DNA from: Desulfoluna limicola
Lineage (GTDB): Bacteria > Desulfobacterota > Desulfobacteria > Desulfobacterales > Desulfolunaceae
Assembly: GCF_021654575.1 (NCBI RefSeq)
Contig: NZ_AP024488.1
Coordinates: forward strand, 1,798,001 to 1,862,000
Length of the DNA: 64,000 bases
Direction: 5' to 3'
Each line of letters begins with the position of its first letter. The stretch's first letter is position 1. The translations under genes were made by a program, and so were the position numbers. The notes beneath the pieces are model-generated. The model ran no database searches and was not told where the DNA came from. It saw only the letters and a program-made list of their open reading frames with translations. Below, piece by piece: positions 17,168 through 25,193 of this stretch.

Positions 17168-18888
17168 CAACTCAGGTAAACCAGATGAAAGGCTGGGTAT
17201 TCGGCCTCATGTGCACCGTGTTGGTGCTGGCACAGAGCCTGCCGGCCTCCGCAGATTTTATGGAGACGTTCAAAACACGGGGGCGAAGCATCTATCTCGT
17301 CCACGCCGTTCCCGTTCCGACGGGTGAAGCAGACACCTCCATCACCGCCCTGGGCACACGAGATCGCTCCCGCCTCAACACCCTGGCCGCCGTTGCCGGT
17401 GAAAGCCCCTTTCTTCCTGTTGGGGATATCGAGACCATGGTACGCCGTATCGATGCCCTCACCGAAGAGTTTGAAGCGTCCAAAGACGGGGAACGACTCC
17501 AGCGGTTGCGTTTCGACATCGCCTACGAGTATTTCCTGCTCTACCTTCACTTCCAGAAAATCAAATACGGCATCGACTCGGAGAAGCGACACCCGGATGA
17601 GAGCGTGCCTGTCAGCGACGAGGAACTCAAGCAATACCTGATGCTCAGCCACCACTACATCTCCCCCTTTCTCGAGAAAACAATGGGCACAGACGCGGCG
17701 ACCCCTTCCCTCGGTGACATGGATGACATTACCTTTCGCGTGCGCAACGACCCCACGAGCTACTTAAACGTTCATTTCCTGGCCATGATGCTGGAGGGCG
17801 AACGCCTTGCCGGGGGCTGGGATATCGATCATGGGTTTCAAGGGATCAACCACGTCAGCGAAACCAAGACCTGGCACTGGCTGGAGACACTCTGGAAACG
17901 TTCCCAACGGAAAAACAGCGGCATCGCCTACACCCCCACTCCGGAACGCCTCTTTGCCCTGTATGAACTCTACCTGAAGTATCACTTCCTGGGTCGGAGC
18001 CTGCGCCAGGATGAAAAGACAGACCCCGTCACCGATATGAAGACCCGTACCCTTTTGAGCCGTCTCAGCAACCTGGAGAAGGTCTCATCGGCGGTGGGTG
18101 GAACGCCTTACGCCCATTACGTCCGTGAAGCAAACATGGACTCGGGCAACACAAGTTTCGTCGTGAATCTCTATCTCGCCCGCAGAGGTTTTTCCGTCCT
18201 GTCCAGCAACTCGCTTCCCGCTTCCAAGGCCCAGTTGTTCGAACTCTTTCAGGACTATTACAACCGTGCGGCCAGAGAGATCCGCTACAACATCCCTTAC
18301 CGGAAAAAAATATACAATGAGTTGATTCTCATGGGGGTGGAAACCGGAAACCTGCGCCTCATGGAGGATGTGCTGTATCAGTACGGTCTCATGGCCATGC
18401 GGATTCCCGGCTCTGAAAAACGGATCTCGTACATCGGCGACTCCTCCCGGTTCACCATGGCCTACCTTCTTGCCAACATCCTCGAGAAAAAACGGCTCTC
18501 GGGGCTCTCGGATGATTCCGGTAAATACGCCGACATGGCCGGCACGCTGGTGGATACCCTGGTCTCCAAAAGAACCCCCTACTGGCGTTACGCATCGGTC
18601 ATTCACCGAAGCCTGGCCGAGTACCACTCCGGTGCCCACGCCGCCCAGAGCGAGTCCCTGGCCATCTACCACTCCCGCCGGGCCTTTCTCACCCTGTGCA
18701 AAAAACTCAGCTTAAACGGCAAAGCCGGAGATTGGGAGGCGTTTCAGGGGATGCCCGAGTCCGAGAGCTTTATCGGGCTTTTTCTCTACTACCAGAAAAA
18801 GTACCCCACAAGCCCCGATGCATCGACGCCGCGCGAATACCATGCGCAGCGCATCATTGAGATGAAATTAAAGCAGAATCGAAGTTGA
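17164..18888 (+). CDS. Exported protein of unknown function (cluster gene 5)
   Basis: A 574-residue protein with an N-terminal signal peptide (hydrophobic core WVFGLMCTVLVLAQSL, cleavage likely after PASA). The mature part looks all-helical and rich in aromatic and charged residues, with blocks such as RFDIAYEYFLLYLHFQKIK and YPTSPDAST. I do not recognise a family. The start overlaps the stop of the preceding gene by four bases, strong evidence for coupled translation and a shared process. Its style resembles the preceding protein (helical, Tyr-rich, similar N-terminus), so the two may be distant relatives; that needs profile comparison. Confidence 0.7.
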   Translation: MTTQVNQMKGWVFGLMCTVLVLAQSLPASADFMETFKTRGRSIYLVHAVPVPTGEADTSITALGTRDRSRLNTLAAVAGESPFLPVGDIETMVRRIDALTEEFEASKDGERLQRLRFDIAYEYFLLYLHFQKIKYGIDSEKRHPDESVPVSDEELKQYLMLSHHYISPFLEKTMGTDAATPSLGDMDDITFRVRNDPTSYLNVHFLAMMLEGERLAGGWDIDHGFQGINHVSETKTWHWLETLWKRSQRKNSGIAYTPTPERLFALYELYLKYHFLGRSLRQDEKTDPVTDMKTRTLLSRLSNLEKVSSAVGGTPYAHYVREANMDSGNTSFVVNLYLARRGFSVLSSNSLPASKAQLFELFQDYYNRAAREIRYNIPYRKKIYNELILMGVETGNLRLMEDVLYQYGLMAMRIPGSEKRISYIGDSSRFTMAYLLANILEKKRLSGLSDDSGKYADMAGTLVDTLVSKRTPYWRYASVIHRSLAEYHSGAHAAQSESLAIYHSRRAFLTLCKKLSLNGKAGDWEAFQGMPESESFIGLFLYYQKKYPTSPDASTPREYHAQRIIEMKLKQNRS

Positions 18889-18905
18889 TTGGTAACGTCT
18901 CAGCT

Positions 18906-19126
18906 ATGCCTCCGGCGGGTCGCTTTTTGAAAAAAGCTCCGCAAAAACTTTCCGGTTGCCGCGTCCTTTTCTCTCAACCCCGCAGGGGCAGAGAGAAAAG
19001 GACGCGGCAGACTTGTTAAACCAAAACCCTATTGTTTGCCCATATCGCTGGAGCAGGTGAATAACTTTTAAAACCTGTTTGTCAAACGTTTCAAACGTTT
19101 GACCCCCGGCAGGGCCGCCGGAGGCA
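18906..19126. repeat. Composite repeat with a 17-bp perfect inverted repeat at its centre
   Basis: The left end is TGCCTCCGGCGGGTCGCTTT (form B) and the right end is a reversed form A (AAAACCTGTTTGTCAAACG through CAGGGCCGCCGGAGGCA), so the termini are inverted. The flank beyond the right end is AATATTAAACTGAATAGTAAC, the reversed conserved neighbour sequence. At 18958-18974 and 18992-19008 lie perfect 17-base arms (GCCGCGTCCTTTTCTCT) separated by 17 bases. That hairpin, just after the stop at 18888, could terminate or attenuate transcription before the last gene. Confidence 0.8.
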
Positions 19127-19178
19127 ATATTAAACTGAATAGTAACGTTGATTGATTATAAAAAATGAGAGGGACATC

Positions 19179-20609
19179 ATGGCTGACCGGAAGTTGACAC
19201 CCCGAAGAAAATCAAGACTATTGCACCTGTTCTGCGCGTTGCTGCTTGGGCTCTTCATCGGTGCCTCCCCTGCACCCGCCGCGGAGACAAGCACCATGGA
19301 GGAGCTCAAGGCCAACTACCTCACCAGTATTTACGAAGACTGCCGCATCTTCCTTGAAGGGATTGAACTCTTTATCAGCCGGGATTATCCGAAGTTCTGG
19401 ACCAACATGGAGGCCGGCAGACCCCTGACCAATGAGGAGATCAAGCGGTACACCCGTGAGCTCAAGTATTTTGAAGGGCAGCTGGACGCCCTGTACGAAG
19501 AGTTCATCAGCTACGCGGGGACCTCGGCCAACAAAAAGGCAGGGGGCCAGGAGAAGGTCAAGGCCCTTGAGGCGAAAATATACCAGATCCTCGCCTACGC
19601 CTACATGCGGACCGGTGATTTCGCCATGAGCTACGCCCTCATGGCCAATGAAAAGATCGTTGCCCAGGACGTCACCATTCCCCTCATGGATATCGAAGGG
19701 AAACAGAAAACATTTCGCCTCACCCGGGACCTGAAAAATCTTCACAGCCTCATCAGCGCCAACCTGAACACCATCGAGCTCCGGATGAAATACTTCTTCC
19801 CCACGGACCTCGAGGCCATCAACGCCTACCTGAAGGTGAACTCCTACAGCCAGCTCAACCCCGTGAACGTCACCTTCCTCAGCTACTACGACAAGGCATT
19901 CCTGGAGCTGGGTGAAAACACAAACGACATCATCCACTTCAGCGAGATCATCCATTTCTTCAACCAGATCAAGTACAACAACGCCTTCAGCCAAGGGACC
20001 AGCGACACCATCGGTCAGGAACGGGTCTATCGCCTTCCCATTATCAAGGGAGAGTACGGCATGGACCTGAAAGACAGCACCATTTTAGGTGCCGTCTCAT
20101 CGGACAACCGCGTGCTGTCCCTGGAACGCCTCTGCCGGTACAAGGGGTTCACCCGAACCGACTTCAGGACCCTTAAAGTGGAGGAGAAGCAGAACATCAA
20201 AAACAAAGCCACCGTGGACAAAGAACTCTATATCTCTCGCGCTGACGGCGACCCGGCAGGACATCTGAACGACGGGGCCCGCATGGAGTATTTCGGCAAT
20301 GTCCCCAAAGACGGCAAACTGGTGGAGGGCACCCCCCTTCGCTACGGCACCTACAGCCTCTTTGAAGGCACCCAGTTCCTGGGCATCATCGAACTGGTCC
20401 CCTGCTACAAAGGCCAGCCCTGCACCAAACGAAACTCGGACAAAGCGGTCACCGAGGTAAAGGTCTACAACCACGAGCTCACCTTTTATGAGGACACCCT
20501 TGACTTTATCCGCATGAACACCCGGATGTACGGCAAAATGGGCACCGTCACCCGCCCCGAAGCCAATGAAATTCATATTGGCAGGGGCTGTGCCTCCGGA
20601 AAGAAATAA
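19179..20609 (+). CDS. Exported protein of unknown function (cluster gene 6)
   Basis: A 476-residue protein starting at ATG 19179, chosen over an upstream TTG at 19152 because GAGAGGG lies five bases before it. The signal peptide has a basic start, a core LLHLFCALLLGLFIG and cleavage likely after PAPAA. Residues 30-200 look helical (EELKANYLTSIYEDCRIF); the C-terminal third is richer in beta-type sequence (KLVEGTPLRYGTYSLFEGTQ). No known family is recognised. It is separated from the preceding gene by a 220-bp composite repeat, so membership of the same operon is likely but less certain than for the first five genes. Confidence 0.65.
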   Translation: MADRKLTPRRKSRLLHLFCALLLGLFIGASPAPAAETSTMEELKANYLTSIYEDCRIFLEGIELFISRDYPKFWTNMEAGRPLTNEEIKRYTRELKYFEGQLDALYEEFISYAGTSANKKAGGQEKVKALEAKIYQILAYAYMRTGDFAMSYALMANEKIVAQDVTIPLMDIEGKQKTFRLTRDLKNLHSLISANLNTIELRMKYFFPTDLEAINAYLKVNSYSQLNPVNVTFLSYYDKAFLELGENTNDIIHFSEIIHFFNQIKYNNAFSQGTSDTIGQERVYRLPIIKGEYGMDLKDSTILGAVSSDNRVLSLERLCRYKGFTRTDFRTLKVEEKQNIKNKATVDKELYISRADGDPAGHLNDGARMEYFGNVPKDGKLVEGTPLRYGTYSLFEGTQFLGIIELVPCYKGQPCTKRNSDKAVTEVKVYNHELTFYEDTLDFIRMNTRMYGKMGTVTRPEANEIHIGRGCASGKK

Positions 20610-21598
20610 AGGGGAGATGAAAAGCCTCCGGCGGCCACGGTGGGAGCACCTTGATACCCTGTGGCGAATGCGTGAAGGTCGCCGTGATTCAATCGGTTTC
20701 GGGGCATTCGCGCGGGGAGTGAGACGTTGCCACCTGTCTTGAGAAGAGGCAGGTGGCATTTTTGCATGTTCCGCGTAACGACATCTCTCTGATGCCGTCT
20801 TCCCCGGCTATCCGGGCGTCCTGACACTTCTGGCAATCCAGTGTGGTACGTTTCATGGTCGGGTTGGCGGATCGAGTAACCGGGGATCCATAGCACCTTC
20901 TTGGGGATTTTCGCCCTGCCCTTCTTCTTGATGGCCCCCACGTGATAGAGATATTCACGGTATTTTCGGAGTTGCGTGGTCGCATCAGCCACTCCGAACT
21001 CAGGCATCCCCAAGTCCGACGAGAGAAAACCGTCTTTGTTTCCCGTTTGGACATGGTATCCGATGGAGCACCAGCGATAATCTTCCGGCCGCTTTACGAT
21101 CCCGGCACGTACGGCGTTGAGGTCTATATAAGCGAGGCAATTGATCAGGGTAGTCCCCTGTTAACGGATCACACTCTTAAACCGCTCCCCCCAAAGGGTC
21201 CCTTTTCGCTTCTTTCGCTTGTTGTAAAAATGCGAAAAGCTCTGCTTGATGTCTTTGACATGTTCAGACAAACTGGAGAACCTCTCCCGGTAATCACTCA
21301 GGCGTCCCTCCGGAAATTCCGCCTCCTTGCCATAAAGAAGCTGAAAACGCCGACGCACTTCCTCATCCGTCAGCATGGCCCCAGGACTCACCTCCACAAG
21401 CAGATGAATGTGATTACCCATGATTGCATACCCCAGCACATCCACTGCATAAACCATTGAAAAGCGCTTGATGATGCTCACCAGCTCGTCTTTTTCCACC
21501 TTTTTGAAAGGAAGACCGTCCAATGCGGTCCGACTGATAACATGATACGCGGCTTTTTGACCGGAATCCGTAACGACCATACGGGGAATTCGTGGCAT
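20573..21598 (-). pseudogene. REP-associated tyrosine transposase (RAYT), interrupted by an in-frame stop
   Basis: The frame starts at ATG 21598 behind GGAGGAGGG with MPRIPRMVVTDSGQKAAYH and carries the Y1 transposase (IS200-like) histidine motif MGNHIHLLVEV. The likely catalytic Tyr is in FSHFYNKRKKRKG, followed by GERFKSVIR. A TAA at 21161-21163 then stops it. The same frame continues without any shift as QGTTLINCLAYIDLNAVRAG and PEDYRWCSIGY, the conserved RAYT C-terminal block, to a stop at 20573. One point mutation therefore separates it from an intact gene. The 146-residue first part keeps the HUH site but lacks the family's C-terminal block. The read-through 3' end runs into a form C repeat (20624-20742), the expected RAYT-REP association. 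Confidence 0.85.
20624..20742 (-). repeat. Form C repeat overlapping the RAYT 3' end
   Basis: Read on the minus strand it runs from CTCAAGACAGGTGGCAACG through CGCGAATGCC, ATCACGGCGACCTT and GCATTCGCCACAGGG to GTGGCCGCCGGAGGC. The copy at 26109-26243 matches in order over about 115 bases with scattered substitutions, and the 3' half recurs at 1543-1596. It overlaps the terminal codons of the broken RAYT frame and lies just after the cluster gene ending at 20609. Confidence 0.8.
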
Positions 21599-21757
21599 AG
21601 CACCCTCCTCCCTGGCCTTACAAAATCTAATAGTGGGTTGGATCACAAAGAATGGATTACGGCATGATTTAAAGAATATATCATTAGAGGCAGTCTTTCA
21701 CAGAGGCGCACAAGAAGTCCAGCATAAGGAACCTGCCCCACCTGCTTCCTATTTTAA

Positions 21758-22252
21758 TCATAATTTCAAAGCAATAGGCACAGAAACAAGCACCCTTATC
21801 AGAGTAATGTATCTCTGGTTTTTAGCGAACCTATTTAAAAATTCAAGGCCGGGAAACCATAAAAGGCCCAACAAGACAAGTTCAATGTCAGCGGGGTCGT
21901 CTCTGAGCATATTGATTGAACCACACAAAATACAGATAAATGATCCAAATAATACTGTGGATTTGACCGCCGCCCAAAGTAAAGCATTCGTTTTATAGTT
22001 TCCTAAAGTAATAGCCCAAATAAGAAAAATCGAAAATGCCCCTACAAGAGGTTCCATAAAAATAGACTGAATGCTACTTATTTGATGTGAACCTAAAAAC
22101 ATGAAACACATTGTGATATATACCACTATTACAAACAGATAAGCAGACTTCCCTTTAATTTCCCCGAAAAGAAGGTGCGATTTAACCTGATTTTGCAACC
22201 AAGATGAATCGAAAATTTTAATGAAATTATCAAAGGGGTTTTCAGGTCTCAT
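21758..22252 (-). CDS. Small multi-pass membrane protein, unknown function
   Basis: About 164 residues from ATG 22252 (MRPENPFDNFIKIFDSSW); a GTG at 22279 would add nine. There are four hydrophobic stretches: AYLFVIVVYITMCFMFLG, VGAFSIFLIWAITLG, VKSTVLFGSFICILCG and the ILVLLGLLWF region. The protein ends RVLVSVPIALKL. No family recognised; it has the general look of a Yip1-like membrane protein, but that is only an impression. Codon use is AT-rich, unlike the chromosome outside the island. It is the last of five same-strand genes in the AT-rich island. Confidence 0.5.
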   Translation of the reverse strand: MRPENPFDNFIKIFDSSWLQNQVKSHLLFGEIKGKSAYLFVIVVYITMCFMFLGSHQISSIQSIFMEPLVGAFSIFLIWAITLGNYKTNALLWAAVKSTVLFGSFICILCGSINMLRDDPADIELVLLGLLWFPGLEFLNRFAKNQRYITLIRVLVSVPIALKL

Positions 22253-22383
22253 GGTTTCAATGATAACGCTGGAATTCACCGGGCGGGCGACGAGGACCTA
22301 TACCGGTGAATTAGGTTTTATTGTATGAAAACGGGAACCGCTCGCCAAAGAGCAGCTGTAAGCCCGTCCGGTGAAATGACTTA

Positions 22384-22791
22384 TTATGAGTTTGTATTAC
22401 CTTCTTGAACGAAGGCAATATTTTTACTTTCATGATCAAAACCCATTGCAATAAGGGGTGTATCGATCCTTCCCCAATAATCTTTGTCTAATTCAATATG
22501 TGATGAGCCAGAAAATAGTATATAATCTTTAAATTTTGGCATTAACACATTAAGTTGTTCAAAAACCTCCATTGCAAGTAAAGGTCTTTCAATATTAAGT
22601 GACTTTGATTTTTCATCTGTGATTAAGGTTATTTCACAATCGTCATCATCAATATCAATTTTATAAATTTGAAATTCTTCAATGGGAAGATCTTGCGTAA
22701 TTTTCTCATAATCCTTAATAATACTAACAGAATAACCATTTATATCTATAACGTTTGTACCCACTTGTTTTAATGCGTATTTTAAGTTCAT
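22384..22791 (-). CDS. Small acidic protein, unknown function
   Basis: About 135 residues from ATG 22791 (MNLKYALKQVGTNVIDINGY), preceded by a purine-rich GAGGCAAAAG leader. The sequence is acidic and soluble with alternating strand-like segments (YKIDIDDDDCEITLITDEKS), no signal peptide and no membrane helix. No family is recognised. It is AT-rich like its neighbours. Downstream is a GC-rich imperfect palindrome (22270-22378; TTCACCGG and GGGC pairing across about 100 bases), which has the size of a long attC-like site, although the expected AAC core is not evident. Confidence 0.5.
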   Translation of the reverse strand: MNLKYALKQVGTNVIDINGYSVSIIKDYEKITQDLPIEEFQIYKIDIDDDDCEITLITDEKSKSLNIERPLLAMEVFEQLNVLMPKFKDYILFSGSSHIELDKDYWGRIDTPLIAMGFDHESKNIAFVQEGNTNS

Positions 22792-22810
22792 CTTTTGCCT
22801 CATAGCGTAT

Positions 22811-22867
22811 TACTAACCTGCTAAAAAAGCGAAGCTTTTTTAGCAGGTATCGAGAAAATTGTTCTAC
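22811..22867 (-). other. Putative integron attC site after dapL
   Basis: In the gene direction, GTAGAAC (complement of GTTCTAC at 22861-22867) follows the dapL stop closely. It is the exact reverse complement of GTTCTAC found at the 5' boundary of the same segment (24152-24158 read on the minus strand). A perfect 14-bp stem, CCTGCTAAAAAAGC (22817-22830) with GCTTTTTTAGCAGG (22834-22847) around a three-base loop, forms the body. The stem could instead act as a transcription terminator. Confidence 0.5.
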
Positions 22868-22883
22868 TCAATATTTACAGTTA

Positions 22884-24119
22884 TTAAAAGATAAATTGAT
22901 TTTCCCCTAATCGATTCTCAATTTCACTTATTACTCTTTTTTCTTCTTCGTAATCATCCGCAATAAAAGTAACAGAAAAACGAATGTAAGAACCAGCGTC
23001 ATCCCAGGGAACCGTTGAAATAAGCTTTTCTTTGATTAAATATTGTGAAAAATCTTCAGCAGCATGAAAGTTAACCCCAGAAATTGTTGCCTTTGGGATT
23101 TTAACATAAAGATAAAAAGATCCTTTGGGCTTATTTACTGTAAACCCTGATTTGCGCAAGGCTGCAACAAGCATATCGTGTCTACGAGAATATTTTGTGG
23201 CCGTTTTTTTCGTAATCTCGGGATGTTCAAGACAATAGACGCCAGCATGCTGAATAGCAGCAAATTGACCTGAATCATTATTGTCTTTCACAGTAGCAAA
23301 TGCTTTTACTATTAATTCATTTCCTGCAACGAATGCTAAACGCCACCCCGTCATATTAAAAGCCTTTGAAAGTGATTGGACAGAAATGCCGACATCTTTA
23401 GCCCCTTCGAGACTTAAAAAAGACAATGGTTTTTCATTATCAAAAACAAGAGCGGAATATGCCTCATCAGAAATCACAATAATATTATGCTGTTTAGCAA
23501 AAACTATTACCTTTTTATAAAAATCTTGAGTTGCCACAGCTCCTGTAGGGTTGTTTGGGTAATTAATATAAAGAAGTTTAGCTTTTTTTAATTGTTCCGG
23601 GGTTAATGCATCAAGATCAGGAAAGAAATTATTTTCTTCTGATAATGGTAATTCTATGACTTCACCCCCAAGTGCTTTTGTCGTTGTTCCTATTACGGGA
23701 TAACCAGGGACAGTTAATATCGTAGCGTCACCGGGGTTAATAAATGCAAGTGGCAGTAAAGCTAATATTGGCTTGCTCCCAATCCCATGATTGATTTCAG
23801 TTTCAGGATTTAAATTATGAACATCAAACACTGATTTCATATAATTTGAGGCAGCTTTTTTGAATTCAATTATACCATTATCCGAATACCCTCTATTCTC
23901 CCATTTTTGAGCTTCTTTATATAAACAATCAATCACATTTGAATCTGCCATCCAATCAGGCTCACCGACCCCCATGTCAATAAGCTCAATTCCAGGGTTT
24001 TCTTTCATTGCAACACGTTTAGCACGTTTAATTTTTTCAAACTTATATATTTGAGTATCTTTACCAAATTTATTTCCACCAATGCGATTTGCAAATATGT
24101 TTTGAATATAATGTTCCAT
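22884..24119 (-). CDS. dapL: LL-diaminopimelate aminotransferase-like PLP enzyme
   Basis: A 411-residue fold-type I aminotransferase with the typical DapL start MEHYIQNIFANRIGGNKFG, then KFEKIKRAKRV and DMGVGEPDW. The PLP site is clear: NYPNNPTGAV, ISDEAYSALVF, and SLSKAFNMTGWRLAF, in which the Lys of SLSK forms the Schiff base. DapL converts tetrahydrodipicolinate directly to LL-diaminopimelate with glutamate, feeding lysine and peptidoglycan synthesis. Broad-specificity class I aminotransferases look similar, so the substrate is inferred from the start block. The gene is AT-rich and flanked by attC-like sites with matching cores, suggesting acquisition as a cassette; 411 codons is long for a cassette. 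Confidence 0.75.
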   Translation of the reverse strand: MEHYIQNIFANRIGGNKFGKDTQIYKFEKIKRAKRVAMKENPGIELIDMGVGEPDWMADSNVIDCLYKEAQKWENRGYSDNGIIEFKKAASNYMKSVFDVHNLNPETEINHGIGSKPILALLPLAFINPGDATILTVPGYPVIGTTTKALGGEVIELPLSEENNFFPDLDALTPEQLKKAKLLYINYPNNPTGAVATQDFYKKVIVFAKQHNIIVISDEAYSALVFDNEKPLSFLSLEGAKDVGISVQSLSKAFNMTGWRLAFVAGNELIVKAFATVKDNNDSGQFAAIQHAGVYCLEHPEITKKTATKYSRRHDMLVAALRKSGFTVNKPKGSFYLYVKIPKATISGVNFHAAEDFSQYLIKEKLISTVPWDDAGSYIRFSVTFIADDYEEEKRVISEIENRLGENQFIF

Positions 24120-24151
24120 AAAAGTCCTTACTATAAGTATTTAAATTAAGG

Positions 24152-24238
24152 GTAGAACGCTGGAACTAACAAGTTTCCAAAAGTTGCAGAGTGAAGCGGC
24201 GCGGCTTTTGGTAATCCGAGTTAAGCGATTTGTTCGCT
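24152..24238 (-). other. Putative integron attC site between the dapL and zinc-ribbon gene segments
   Basis: Read on the minus strand it starts in the last codons of the upstream gene (AGCGAAC, or alternatively GCTTAAC at the stop codon). It continues into a 7-bp stem CCAAAAG/CTTTTGG around a GC-rich loop and ends TTCCAGCGTTCTAC, where G|TT would be the crossover point. AGCGAAC is the exact complement of GTTCGCT at the 5' boundary of this segment (24609-24615), as expected for a cassette's own R''/R' pair. Confidence 0.55.
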
Positions 24239-24589
24239 TTTGTATAATTTTACTATCTCTTTACCACAATTACCGCATCTTCCAGTTGCAATGACTACAG
24301 GTGCAAGATGACTTGCAACTAAATTAATATTACAATGTGGGCAGTTAGTTTCAGAATTTTTTGGCTTTTTTGCAATTCGAGATATTACAAAAGCACAGGT
24401 AAGAAAAAAAATAACAACCGAAATTAAGCAAATTATAACATATAAAGTATAGTTAATCTCTTTCAGGGTATTTTCAAAAAAAGCTAAAGGAATCAATAAG
24501 CCAAAAGAAATCACAATTAATAATAAACACAAGTGGGAATTTGATTTTTGCTTCTGTTTTAAGTGGCTAATCAATTCTTCATGTGTCAT
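24221..24589 (-). CDS. Small two-helix membrane protein with C-terminal zinc ribbon
   Basis: 122 residues: a short basic N-terminus (MTHEELISHLKQKQKSNSH), two hydrophobic segments (LCLLLIVISFGLLIPLAFF and LYVIICLISVVIFFLTCAFV), then a CPHC...CGNC pair spaced 28 residues apart as in a zinc ribbon. Function is unknown; such proteins are common as uncharacterised integron cassettes and as membrane-anchored ribbon proteins. The stop codon lies inside the putative attC. AT-rich like the rest of the island. Confidence 0.55.
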   Translation of the reverse strand: MTHEELISHLKQKQKSNSHLCLLLIVISFGLLIPLAFFENTLKEINYTLYVIICLISVVIFFLTCAFVISRIAKKPKNSETNCPHCNINLVASHLAPVVIATGRCGNCGKEIVKLYKSEQIA

Positions 24590-24608
24590 TTGTTTATTTC
24601 CAATAGAA

Positions 24609-24670
24609 AGCGAACGCGGCTTATCAGCGGGCGCGGCTTTTTGCGATCCGCTGCAAAAGCCTTGTTAGGC
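24609..24670 (-). other. Putative integron attC site after the exported-protein gene
   Basis: On the minus strand, two bases after the TAA of the gene ending at 24672, comes GCCTAACAAGGCTTTTGC. This fits the RYYYAAC left core followed by an AA spacer and an L box. The far end is GATAAGCCGCGTTCGCT, with AAGCC able to pair with GGCTT and G|TT as the crossover point. Total length is 62 bases, ordinary for attC. The left core GCCTAAC is the exact complement of GTTAGGC at the 5' boundary of the same segment (25308-25314). Confidence 0.6.
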
Positions 24671-24671
24671 A

Positions 24672-25193
24672 TTATTTTAATTTCAATAGACCGCTCTTAG
24701 CCAGAGATCTATATAAATCGATATATTCTTGTTGAGTGCTTAAATTGTCTTGGCATATTTTCAGGCTATTAAGCAGTTTTTTTTGAATAAACGTTTTGTC
24801 TTCAGTTGCTTCAGTTTCAGCCAAAATTTGTGTCATTTGTGCTTCAGAAATTGAGTCCATTAATGTTATAGAATAATTCCAAAGAGCTTCAAATTCTTCT
24901 GGAGTGATATCCTCGTTTTGCAACCCACCAGTTACATGTGCCATTACTATTGCTAACTTTGCACCGTTACTAAGGTTTTTATATTGTTTCGAAATTGCTG
25001 ATTTGGAAGTAACCAAATTTGATACAAGAGAATAAACGCAAGAGCACCTAGCCCAAGCTTCAGCTTCTCTATCTACATTCTCAATATCAACAATACTTAT
25101 TGTTTTACCTATAAAATTGGCAACTTGTTCTGCAAAACTATTATTTGGGTATAGAAAAATTGAACAAACAAAAGCTAATATAATTTTTTTCAA
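24672..25193 (-). CDS. Small exported protein, unknown function
   Basis: 173 residues with a signal peptide (MKKIILAFVCSIFLYPNNSF, cleavage likely after FA). The mature part is helical: EAEAWARCSCVYSLVSNLV, a possible Cys pair, then a charged C-terminal region (EATEDKTFIQKKLLNSLK). No family recognised. The leader has TGAGGCTTAAG close to the start. AT-rich. It is the most upstream gene of the minus-strand island. Confidence 0.55.
   Translation of the reverse strand: MKKIILAFVCSIFLYPNNSFAEQVANFIGKTISIVDIENVDREAEAWARCSCVYSLVSNLVTSKSAISKQYKNLSNGAKLAIVMAHVTGGLQNEDITPEEFEALWNYSITLMDSISEAQMTQILAETEATEDKTFIQKKLLNSLKICQDNLSTQQEYIDLYRSLAKSGLLKLK

Noticed and set aside
21597..21757. Second repeat copy flanking the RAYT on its 5' side
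   Set aside because: The sequence before the RAYT start shows no TGCCTCCGGCGG or GTAACTATTC element; only the 3' side has one.
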